Source: Curtobacterium sp. MCBD17_032
Lineage (GTDB): Bacteria; Actinomycetota; Actinomycetes; Actinomycetales; Microbacteriaceae
Length of the DNA: 64,000 nucleotides
Direction of reading: 5' to 3'
Assembly: GCF_003234855.1 (NCBI RefSeq)
Contig: NZ_QKTO01000007.1
Span: 54,304-118,303 of the forward strand
Positions within the stretch are counted from its first letter, which is position 1. Each line of letters begins with the position of its first letter. The translations under genes were made by a program, and so were the position numbers. This document shows positions 55,086 through 64,000 of this stretch, in pieces. A model generated the notes under the pieces. The model had not been told where the DNA came from. It did no database searches and saw nothing but the letters and a program-made list of their open reading frames with translations.

Positions 55086-56204
55086 TCAGCGGTGGTAGGG
55101 CGCCACGACCACTTCTACTCGCTGGAACTCCTTGACGTCGGAGTACCCGGTCGTCGCCATCGACCGACGCAGCGCGCCGACCAGGTTGGCACGGCCGTCC
55201 CACGACGGGGTCGGGCCGTTCAGGATGCTCTCGAGCGAGCCGATCGTGCCGACCTCGACGCGACGGCCGCGGGGCAGCTCCGGGTGGTGCGCCTCGGCAC
55301 CCCAGTGGAAGCCGCCGCCCGGCGCTTCCTGCGCACGGGCCAGGGCGGTGCCGAGCATGACGGCGTCCGCGCCCATCGCGATCGCCTTCACGACGTCCCC
55401 GGCGGTGTCGAGGCCGCCGTCGGCGATGACGTGCACGTACCGGCCGCCGGACTCGTCCATGTAGTCGCGACGAGCCCCCGCGACGTCCGCGACCGCGGTG
55501 GCCATCGGCGCGTGGATGCCGAGCGCTGCTCGGGTGGTCGATGCTGCGCCACCGCCGAAGCCGACGAGCACGCCCGCGGCACCGGTGCGCATGAGGTGCA
55601 GCGCCGCCGTGTACGTGGAGGCCCCGCCGACGATCACGGGCACGTCGAGCTCGTAGATGAACTTCTTGAGGTTGAGCGGCTCGGTGTTCTGCGACACGTG
55701 CTCGGCGCTGACCGTGGTGCCGCGGATGACGAACAGGTCGACACCGGCGTCCACGACCGTCTGCGAGAACTCCTGCGTGCGCTGCGGGCTGAGCGAGCCG
55801 GCGACCGGCACCCCGGCGGCGCGGATCTCGGCCAGGCGACGGGTGATCAGCTCGGCCTTGACCGGCTCGGCGTAGATCTCCTGCATGCGCTTCGTGACGT
55901 TGCCGTCGGTGAGCGTGCGGATCTCGGCCAGGTACGGCTCCGGGTCCTCGTAGCGGGTCCAGAGCCCTTCGAGGTCGAGGACCCCGAGGACGCCGAGACG
56001 ACCCATCTCGATGACCGTCGCGGGCGAGGCGACGGAGTCCATCGGCGCGGACAGGATCGGCGACTCGAACGTGAACGCGTCGATCGACCACGAGACGCTG
56101 ACGTCACGCGGGTCACGCGTCCGCCGCGAGGGGACCACCGCGATGTCGTCGAACGCGTACGCCCGACGTCCGCGCTTGCCTGCACCGATCTCGACTTCGC
56201 TCAC
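55086..56204 (-). CDS. guaB3: GuaB3 family IMP dehydrogenase-related protein
   Basis: 372 aa with the IMP dehydrogenase barrel but no CBS domains. YAFDDIAVVPSRRTRDPRDV opens it; APMDSVASP and VIADGGLDTAGDVVKAIAMGADAVMLGTALA follow. The catalytic GSICTTR loop of GuaB is not present, so the reaction may differ; cyanobacterial GuaB3 acts on XMP/GMP as a reductase-like enzyme. The GTG start is fixed by TAGGCT 6 nt upstream. glpD lies 64 bp downstream on the same strand. Confidence 0.93.
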   Translation of the reverse strand: MSEVEIGAGKRGRRAYAFDDIAVVPSRRTRDPRDVSVSWSIDAFTFESPILSAPMDSVASPATVIEMGRLGVLGVLDLEGLWTRYEDPEPYLAEIRTLTDGNVTKRMQEIYAEPVKAELITRRLAEIRAAGVPVAGSLSPQRTQEFSQTVVDAGVDLFVIRGTTVSAEHVSQNTEPLNLKKFIYELDVPVIVGGASTYTAALHLMRTGAAGVLVGFGGGAASTTRAALGIHAPMATAVADVAGARRDYMDESGGRYVHVIADGGLDTAGDVVKAIAMGADAVMLGTALARAQEAPGGGFHWGAEAHHPELPRGRRVEVGTIGSLESILNGPTPSWDGRANLVGALRRSMATTGYSDVKEFQRVEVVVAPYHR

Positions 56205-56210
56205 CCGGCA

Positions 56211-56216
56211 AGCCTA
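56211..56216 (-). promoter_or_regulatory. -10 box TAGGCT, leaderless guaB3 promoter
   Basis: TAGGCT lies 6 nt before the GTG at 56204. Confidence 0.55.
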
Positions 56217-56259
56217 CCGGGCGGGGTGTGCGGGTGGCACGGCCGGACGGTCGGCGGGG

Positions 56260-56412
56260 TCAGCGCGTGCGACGTCGGCGGAGCACCCGGAGCGTGAGCC
56301 CGAGCAGCAGCGCCAGCACGACCAGCACGACGAGGAGCGCGGCGGCGACCTTCACGAGCAGGGCCGCGCCGACGAAGAGCACGACGAACACCACCCACAC
56401 GAGGGCGTCCAT
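56260..56412 (-). CDS. Small membrane protein
   Basis: 50 aa from the ATG at 56412 (58 from a GTG at 56436). Two long hydrophobic stretches (LVWVVFVVLFVGAALL and VAAALLVVLVVLALLLGLTLRVL) end in RRRRTR. There is no clear ribosome site or -10 box, so the start is uncertain. It lies 55 bp upstream of guaB3 on the same strand. Function unknown. Confidence 0.5.
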   Translation of the reverse strand: MDALVWVVFVVLFVGAALLVKVAAALLVVLVVLALLLGLTLRVLRRRRTR

Positions 56413-56469
56413 CGCCCGGGCCGAGAAGCGTTCCACGCTGGAACGGTACCCGACGCGCCGGAGGCGGGA

Positions 56470-56497
56470 CGGGCCTCCGGGCCGGACGGGAGGCCCG
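56470..56497. other. Hairpin with GACGGGAGGC core
   Basis: CGGGCCTCC pairs with GGAGGCCCG around a 10-nt loop that leads into GGACGGGAGGC. It opens the 56440-56825 non-coding stretch. Confidence 0.55.
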
Positions 56498-56508
56498 GTG
56501 GCGGTCGT

Positions 56509-56580
56509 GCGAGACGCCCCCGTCAGCGGACGGCGCCGTGGTGTGCGCGAGACGCCGCCGGATCTCGCGGCGTCGCGCGC
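56509..56580. repeat. GAGACGCC element with hairpin
   Basis: GCGAGACGCCCCCGT at 56509-56523 repeats the word of the 3.45-kb gap. A hairpin follows at 56545-56580 (GCGCGAGACGCCGC / GCGGCGTCGCGCGC, imperfect). Confidence 0.65.
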
Positions 56581-56590
56581 CTTCCGCGGC

Positions 56591-56714
56591 GTCGCCGGCA
56601 GACGGGGGCGTCGCCGGCAGACAGGGGCGTCGCCGGCAGACGGGGGCGTCGCCGGCAGACGGGGGTGTCGCCGGCAGACGGGGGCGTCTCGCGCAGACGG
56701 GGGCGTCTCGGGCA
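56591..56714. repeat. 19-bp tandem repeat array, about six units
   Basis: The unit GTCGCCGGCAGACGGGGGC is repeated head-to-tail from 56591 to 56704. Units 1, 3 and 5 are identical, units 2 and 4 have one change each, and unit 6 begins GTCTCGCGC; a partial seventh ends near 56714. The last units spell ACGGGGGCGTCTCGC, the reverse complement of the dispersed 15-bp word, so the array seems to have grown from that element. Confidence 0.85.
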
Positions 56715-56736
56715 CACACCGCCCCGCAGCACGAGA

Positions 56737-56778
56737 GTGGGGCCGTGCGGCGCGCATGCGCAGCCAGCACGGCCCCAC
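56737..56778 (-). terminator. Terminator of the liv operon
   Basis: GTGGGGCCGTGC pairs perfectly with GCACGGCCCCAC around an 18-nt loop, 47 bp after the livF stop codon. Confidence 0.8.
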
Positions 56779-56825
56779 CTGTCGCGGATGCTGCCCCCAC
56801 AGCGGCACCCGCGGTGTCGACGGCC

Positions 56826-57698
56826 CTACTTCGTGGCGTCGACGTCCTTGGCGAGCGTGCCGAGGTAGAGCTCGATGACCTTGGGGTCGTCGGCGAGCTC
56901 CTTCCCGGTGCCCGAGTAGGCGTTCCGTCCCTGGTCGAGGACGTAGCCGCGGTCACAGATCTGCAGGCACCGACGGGCGTTCTGCTCGACCATGATCACC
57001 GAGACGCCGGCCTTGTTGATGCGGCGGGTGCGGATGAACGTCTCGTCCTGGCGCACCGGCGAGAGGCCGGCACTCGGCTCGTCGAGCAGCAGCACCTTCG
57101 GGTCCATCATGAGCGCCCGTGCCATCGCGACGGACTGCCGCTCACCGCCGGACAGCGACCCGGCACGCTGGCCCTTGCGCTGCCCGAGGACGGGGAACAG
57201 GTCGTAGATGACCTCGAGCCGCTCGGCGAACTTCTTCGGTCGCAGGTACAGCCCCATCTGCAGGTTCTCCTCGATGGAGAGCGACGGGAAGACGTTGTTC
57301 GTCTGCGGCACGAAGCCGACGCCGGCCTGCACGAGCTTGTTCGCCTTGAGGTTCGTGATGTCCTCGCCCTGCAGCGTGACCGACCCCTCGCGGATGTTCA
57401 CGAGGCCGAACAGCGCCTTGAGGAGCGTCGACTTGCCGGCGCCGTTCGGGCCGATGATGCCGATGAGCTCGCCCGGGTAGCAGACCAGGTCGCACCCGTT
57501 GAGGATGTTGACGCCCGGCAGGTACCCGGCGACGAGGTTGTCGGCCCGCATGACCGGCTCGCGGTCCTGGACCGCGGTGGCACCGCCGGTCGCGGCGCGC
57601 GCGGTCGCGGGGCCCGTGCTGCCGGGGGTGACGGCCACCGCTGCCGGCTCCGCACTGGAGGCCCGGTCCGCGCCGGTGCCGTTCGTCGCGTCCGTCAT
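56826..57698 (-). CDS. livF: Branched-chain amino acid ABC transporter ATPase LivF
   Basis: 290 aa. An Ala/Thr-rich 50-residue N-terminal extension precedes the ATPase: Walker A IIGPNGAGKSTLLKAL, signature GSLSGGERQSVAMARAL, Walker B VLLLDEPSAGLSP, and the LivF-type VIMVEQNARRCLQ switch. It powers uptake through LivH and LivM with LivG. It overlaps the livG stop codon by 4 bp. The substrate could also be amides or urea-like compounds, because no binding protein is adjacent. Confidence 0.92.
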   Translation of the reverse strand: MTDATNGTGADRASSAEPAAVAVTPGSTGPATARAATGGATAVQDREPVMRADNLVAGYLPGVNILNGCDLVCYPGELIGIIGPNGAGKSTLLKALFGLVNIREGSVTLQGEDITNLKANKLVQAGVGFVPQTNNVFPSLSIEENLQMGLYLRPKKFAERLEVIYDLFPVLGQRKGQRAGSLSGGERQSVAMARALMMDPKVLLLDEPSAGLSPVRQDETFIRTRRINKAGVSVIMVEQNARRCLQICDRGYVLDQGRNAYSGTGKELADDPKVIELYLGTLAKDVDATK

Positions 57699-58649
57699 CG
57701 GGTCGCCTTCCCTTCGTCGGCGGCGTCCGCCGCGTCCTCTTCTGCGACCTCGTCGGCGAGTTCCTCGTAGGTCTCCTCGGTGAGGAGCGAGTCGTCACCG
57801 AGGTCGGTGTCGTGGTGGGCGCCGAGGTAGGCGTCGATCACGGCCTGGTCGTCCATGACGGTGGCGGCCGGCCCCTCGGCGACGACCTTGCCCTCGGCCA
57901 TCACGACGACCCAGTCCGAGATGTGTCGGACCATGTGCATGTCGTGCTCGACGAAGAGCACCGTCATGCCGTCGTCGCGGAGGGACTGGATGTGCCCGAG
58001 CAGCGACTGCGTCAGCGCCGGGTTCACGCCGGCCATCGGCTCGTCGAGCATGATCATCGTCGGGTCGGACATGAGCGCGCGGGCCATCTCGAGGAGCTTC
58101 CGCTGGCCGCCCGAGAGCGATCCGGCGTAGTCGTCCTTCTTCTCGAGGAGCTTGAAGCGGGCGAGGAGGTCCTCGGCCTTCGCCGTGATCTCCTGCTCAC
58201 GCTTCCGCCACAGCGGGCTGACGAGCGCGGCGAAGAAGTTCTCGCCCGGCTGGTCCTTCGCGCCGAGCAGCATGTTCTGCATCACGGTGAGGCGCGACAG
58301 TGCCTTCGTCAGCTGGAACGTGCGGACCATGCCGGCGCGGGCGACCTTCGCAGCCCCGGTGTTGCCGAGCGTCTTCCCGTTGAACTGCCAGCGGGCCTCC
58401 TTGCCGCTCGTCGGCTTGTCGAAGCCGGTGAGCAGGTTGAAGAAGGTGGTCTTGCCGGCGCCGTTCGGACCGATGAGGGCCGTGATGGCACCGCGCTGCA
58501 CCTCGAGGTGGTCCACGTCGACCGCGGTCATACCGCCGAAGCGGCGGCTGATGTTGTCGACCGTGAGGATGGCGTCCGGCTTCGGCGAACCGGGGGCGTG
58601 CTGCACCGCCGTCAGGGCGGTGGGGACGCCGGGCGTGGTTCCGGTGGGT

Positions 58650-58657
<8 letters not shown>
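57695..58657 (-). CDS. livG: Branched-chain amino acid ABC transporter ATPase LivG
   Basis: 320 aa. Walker A LIGPNGAGKTTFFNLL, signature GSLSGGQRKLLEMARAL, Walker B IMLDEPMAGVNP and VEHDMHMV. The first 35 residues and the last 45 are low-complexity, the C-terminus strongly acidic. It overlaps livM by 8 bp and livF by 4 bp. Confidence 0.93.
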
Positions 58658-59636
<979 letters not shown>

Positions 59637-59648
59637 GCGGGTGCTCCC

Positions 59649-61064
59649 TTAACCGATCCGCTCGGCACGGCCGAAGATGCCCTGCGGCCGGAACAGCAGG
59701 ATGAGGATGAGGATGACGAGGGCGGTGGCGTACTTGAAGTCACCGGGCAGCACCAGGTTCGTGAGCTCCACGACGATGCCGATGATCATCGAGCCGACGA
59801 GCGCGCCGTAGGCCGTCCCGAGACCGCCGAGGGTCACCGAGGCGAACATGAGCAGCAGCAGCTGGAGACCGGTCTGCCAGTTCACGCCGTTCAGCACGAG
59901 GCCGAGCATCACACCGGACAGACCGGCGAGACCGGCGGCGAGCGTCCACACGAAGCGGATCACGCGGTCGACGTCGATGCCGGACGCCGCGGCGAGCGCC
60001 GGGTTGTCCGACACCGCGCGGGTGGCGCGGCCGAAGCGCGTCTTGCCGAGGAACAGCCCCGTGCCGACGAGCACGACGAGCGCGATCCCCATCGCGACGT
60101 ACGACTGCACCGTCAGGGTGATGCCCGCGAAGGTCACGGTCTCGGGGTTGCCCTGCTGGATGCGGACGGTCGAGGCCCCGAAGAAGTACTGGAAGGCGTA
60201 CTGGGCGGCGATCGAGAGACCGATCGTCACGATCATCAGCTGCGTGAGGCTGATCCGGCGCTTCCGCAGGGGCTTCCAGATGCCCGCGTCCTGCAGGTAC
60301 CCGGTCGCGGCACAGAGCAGCACGGTCACCAGCCCGGCGAGCCAGATGTTCCATCCGAGCTGGTTCGCGAAGACGTAGGCGAGGAGGCCGCCGAGGGTCA
60401 CCTGCTCACCGTGGGAGAAGCTCGACAGGCCGGTCGTGCCGTAGATGAGCGACAGGCCGATCGAGGCGAGGGCGATGAGGAGTCCGAGGCGGATGCCGGA
60501 GGCGAACTGCTGCCAGAACCGTGCCGCGGTGACGCTCGTGGCGCCGGTGTCGGTGGTCGCGCCCTCCTGGTCGGAGAGCTGGAAGATCGTGCCGGCGTTG
60601 GCGTTCAGGTTGCCCTGCACGGTGCGCTCGGCGTCCTTCGCGTCGGTGAGGTACTGCCCGTCCGGCAGCGAGTCCTGGTCGACCTTGACCGTGTAGGACC
60701 CGGCTTCCGGGATGCTGACCGACCAGCGGCCGTCGGCGTTCGTCGTCGAGGACCCCGCGAAGGAGCCGGGGCCGGTGACGTCGACCGCGACGCCGTCGGC
60801 CGGCTTGCGCTCCGAGTCGAGGATGGTGCCCTGGATGCAGCCGTTCGAGGTGCTGACCACGCAGGGCCCGGTGCTCGCGGGCGCACTGCTGGCGGAGGGG
60901 CTGCTGGTGGCGGCACCGGCGACGGGCGAGAGCACCACGTCGACGGCGAAGGTGGCCAGGAAGGCGAGGAAGAGCACGGCGGCGAGGACCAGGCGACGGC
61001 GGCCTGGTGCCCCGCGGCGGAGTCGGCGCGCCAGCGCTGACCCCGGCGGAGTGATGGAACCCAC
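59649..61064 (-). CDS. livH: LivH permease with an N-terminal extracytoplasmic domain
   Basis: 471 aa; a normal LivH has about 290. Residues 1-60 hold a basic region and a hydrophobic segment (RRRLVLAAVLFLAFLATFAVDVVLSPVAGAA). Residues 75-145 resemble a carboxypeptidase regulatory-like (CarboxypepD_reg) Ig fold (CIQGTILDSERKPADGVAVDVTGPGSFAGSSTTNADGRWSVSIPEAGSYTVKVD). The LivH permease starts near 180 (QFASGIRLGLLIALASIGLSLIYGTTGLSSFSHGE) and ends DFKYATALVILILILLFRPQGIFGR. The GTG start has a GAGAGG site 7 nt upstream. First gene of livHMGF; no livK is next to it. Confidence 0.92.
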   Translation of the reverse strand: MGSITPPGSALARRLRRGAPGRRRLVLAAVLFLAFLATFAVDVVLSPVAGAATSSPSASSAPASTGPCVVSTSNGCIQGTILDSERKPADGVAVDVTGPGSFAGSSTTNADGRWSVSIPEAGSYTVKVDQDSLPDGQYLTDAKDAERTVQGNLNANAGTIFQLSDQEGATTDTGATSVTAARFWQQFASGIRLGLLIALASIGLSLIYGTTGLSSFSHGEQVTLGGLLAYVFANQLGWNIWLAGLVTVLLCAATGYLQDAGIWKPLRKRRISLTQLMIVTIGLSIAAQYAFQYFFGASTVRIQQGNPETVTFAGITLTVQSYVAMGIALVVLVGTGLFLGKTRFGRATRAVSDNPALAAASGIDVDRVIRFVWTLAAGLAGLSGVMLGLVLNGVNWQTGLQLLLLMFASVTLGGLGTAYGALVGSMIIGIVVELTNLVLPGDFKYATALVILILILLFRPQGIFGRAERIG

Positions 61065-62843
<1,779 letters not shown>

Positions 62844-62879
62844 CCCGTCACCGCGGCGGCCCCGCGACGCCGCTGAGTC

Positions 62880-62950
62880 GCGAAGACGCCGCCTGATGCA
62901 CGAGACGCCACCGAATCCGGCGGCGTTTCGTGCATCAGGCGGCGTCTCGC
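62880..62950 (+). terminator. 71-nt near-perfect hairpin after guaB, GAGACGCC family
   Basis: Two 34-nt arms (62880-62913 and 62917-62950) are almost complementary around the loop AAT, including GACGCCGCCTGATGCACGA on one side. It probably terminates guaB. Its wording (GAGACGCC, GGCGGCGTCTCGC) and the adjoining GACGGGGGCGTCCC at 62955 belong to the intergenic repeat family of the 3.45- and 56.5-kb gaps. Confidence 0.8.
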
Positions 62951-63059
62951 GTTGACGGGGGCGTCCCACCTCCCCTGCACAGCCGTGGTCGGGCTGGAGG
63001 CTCTCCACCGGTCCGCAGGGGTGCCCGCGACGCGGCGGGCATCCCGGCATCGTCAGTGG

Positions 63060-63941
63060 ATGGAGATCTCCACACCTGCAGTCCTCACCGCGCTCCCGTC
63101 CACACTCGCGGATCCGGTCCGGTTGTTCCACGGCACGGCGGTCGAGCGCCGTGAGTGGTCCGCCCTCCCACCCCTCGGGCGACGGCAGCTGGTCGTCCGA
63201 GCCCGCGCCGCGACGCTGCAGGCGGACGGCGTCGTCTCGCACCGCTCGGCCGCCGCGCTGTGGGGGCTGCCCGACCACGGCCGACCTGACTGGCGTCTGC
63301 ACGTCATCGACCGCCGAGCCACCAAGACGCACAGCGGCCGTGGCGTCGTCCGGCATGCCGGACGGCTCGCTGACGACGAGGTCGTGGTACTCGACGGCCT
63401 CCGGACGACCTCGCTCCTCCGGACCGTGGTCGACCTGGCGCACACGTCGACGTTCACGCTCGCGGTCGTCGTGCTCGACCACGTCCTCCACGGCGGACAC
63501 CTCGACCACGCCACCCTCGCGAGCGCGCTCGCCGATCGACGCGGCCGACGCGGATCACGGCGAGCGGCATCAGCCCTGGCGTTCGCCGACGCGGCCGCGG
63601 AGTCGCCCGGGGAGTCGATCAGCCGTGTGACCCTCAGGCAGCTCGGCGCAGCGCCGCCGGTCCTCCAACAGGAGTTCGCCACGGACGCCGGGCTCTTCCG
63701 GGTCGACTTCTGGTGGCCGGGGTCCGGTGTCATCGGAGAATTCGACGGACGGGTGAAGTACGACGACCGCGACGGCCTCTGGACCGAGAAACGACGGGAG
63801 GACGCACTCCGGCGATCACGGGAAGTCCGGGGGTTCGCGCGGTGGGGCATGGCAGAAGCGGAGGACCCGGGCCGCCTCGCCGCGGTCCTCGTCACCGCCG
63901 GGCTACCGGTGAGGAGAGGCTGGGCGCAGCGAGGATCGTGA
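63060..63941 (+). CDS. AbiEi/DUF559-like protein with a restriction-endonuclease-like C-terminus
   Basis: 293 aa. Residues 55-160 resemble the AbiEi antitoxin C-terminal region common in actinobacteria (VVSHRSAAALWGLP, LHVIDR, GVVRHAGRLADDEVVVLDGLRTTSLLRTVVDLA). Residues 200-280 fit a DUF559/Vsr-like nuclease fold: ESISRVTLRQLG, FRVDFWWPGSGVIGEFDGRVKY, then LRRSREVRGFARWG; the D-x(n)-E-x-D pattern suggests a metal site. No toxin partner is adjacent, so it may be a stand-alone protein of unknown role. CATCGT lies 6 nt before the ATG, favouring this start over a TTG at 62952. Confidence 0.7.
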   Translation: MEISTPAVLTALPSTLADPVRLFHGTAVERREWSALPPLGRRQLVVRARAATLQADGVVSHRSAAALWGLPDHGRPDWRLHVIDRRATKTHSGRGVVRHAGRLADDEVVVLDGLRTTSLLRTVVDLAHTSTFTLAVVVLDHVLHGGHLDHATLASALADRRGRRGSRRAASALAFADAAAESPGESISRVTLRQLGAAPPVLQQEFATDAGLFRVDFWWPGSGVIGEFDGRVKYDDRDGLWTEKRREDALRRSREVRGFARWGMAEAEDPGRLAAVLVTAGLPVRRGWAQRGS

Positions 63942-63985
63942 GGTACCCGACGATGACCGTTGCCGCGCACCGCCGGCTCATCACC

Positions 63986-64000
63986 GCGAGACGCCCCCGT
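63986..64000 (+). repeat. GCGAGACGCCCCCGT word at window end
   Basis: A third exact copy of the 15-bp intergenic word, 44 bp after the preceding gene; the element probably continues beyond the window. Confidence 0.7.

Noticed and set aside
56591..56714. CRISPR-like repetitive array
   Set aside because: The units are contiguous 19-mers with no spacers, and there are no cas genes.
63060..63941. Type IV toxin-antitoxin system
   Set aside because: The protein has AbiEi-like and nuclease-like parts, but no AbiEii nucleotidyltransferase gene is adjacent within the window.

Overview
The window is about 70% GC. Its genes are tightly packed, often with 4-bp ATGA overlaps, and many starts are leaderless. 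Gene content and order (sucC-sucD-DUF6350-purN-purH, guaB3-glpD, sortase-E type LAFTG surface proteins, a DtxR/IdeR iron box, a DasR-type operator) point to a chromosomal segment of an actinobacterium of the Microbacteriaceae, probably Curtobacterium or a close relative. That assignment is inferred from family knowledge; no search was run. I see no rRNA, tRNA, IS element, prophage or CRISPR array.

Layout. 1-2.1 kb: a truncated secreted GH92 alpha-mannosidase. 2.3-7.1 kb: housekeeping and amino-sugar genes (C-S lyase, nagB, Nudix, DUF1905 protein, NAD(P)HX dehydratase, histidine phosphatase). 7.3-8.6 kb: a cell-wall-anchored DUF3494 protein. 8.8-15.3 kb: a mannoside uptake and breakdown operon (binding protein, two permeases, GH38 alpha-mannosidase, no ATPase). 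15.5-21.6 kb: PhzF, a second LAFTG-anchored protein with lamin-tail domains, a ROK regulator, a GNAT, an alkyltransferase-like repair protein and DUF805. 21.7-25.5 kb: a heterodimeric ABC exporter. 26-32.5 kb: purH, purN, DUF6350, sucD, sucC. 32.7-36.5 kb: RecQ-type helicase, a small acidic protein, an MpaB-like protein and a PNPOx-fold oxidase. 36.6-41.9 kb: an iron-controlled hydroxamate siderophore operon (decarboxylase, N-hydroxylase, and a fused acyltransferase/NIS synthetase). 41.9-47.2 kb: GNAT, PcrA helicase, GDPD and a Bax-inhibitor-1 protein. 47.6-56.4 kb: guaA, DUF3817, SURF1, a K+/H+ antiporter pair, a membrane protein, glpD and guaB3. 56.8-61.1 kb: livFGMH, with an unusual LivH. 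61.3-62.8 kb: guaB. 63.1-63.9 kb: an AbiEi/DUF559-like protein.

How the genes work together. Purine synthesis is spread over the window: purN and purH make IMP, guaB and guaA convert it to GMP, and guaB3 is a related paralogue. Glycan scavenging links GH92 (extracellular), the ABC importer, GH38 (cytoplasmic), the nearby ROK regulator and nagB. Iron scavenging is a self-contained operon whose iron box covers the -10 element.

Most unusual are the non-coding signals. A 15-bp word, GCGAGACGCCCCCGT, recurs only between genes and is accompanied by long hairpins and a 19-bp tandem array. Two 69-nt imperfect-hairpin repeats lie between the Bax-inhibitor gene and guaA. A shared core, GACGGGAGGC, builds many of the terminator stems. 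At about fifteen genes a TAnnnT -10 box sits 6-9 nt before the start codon.
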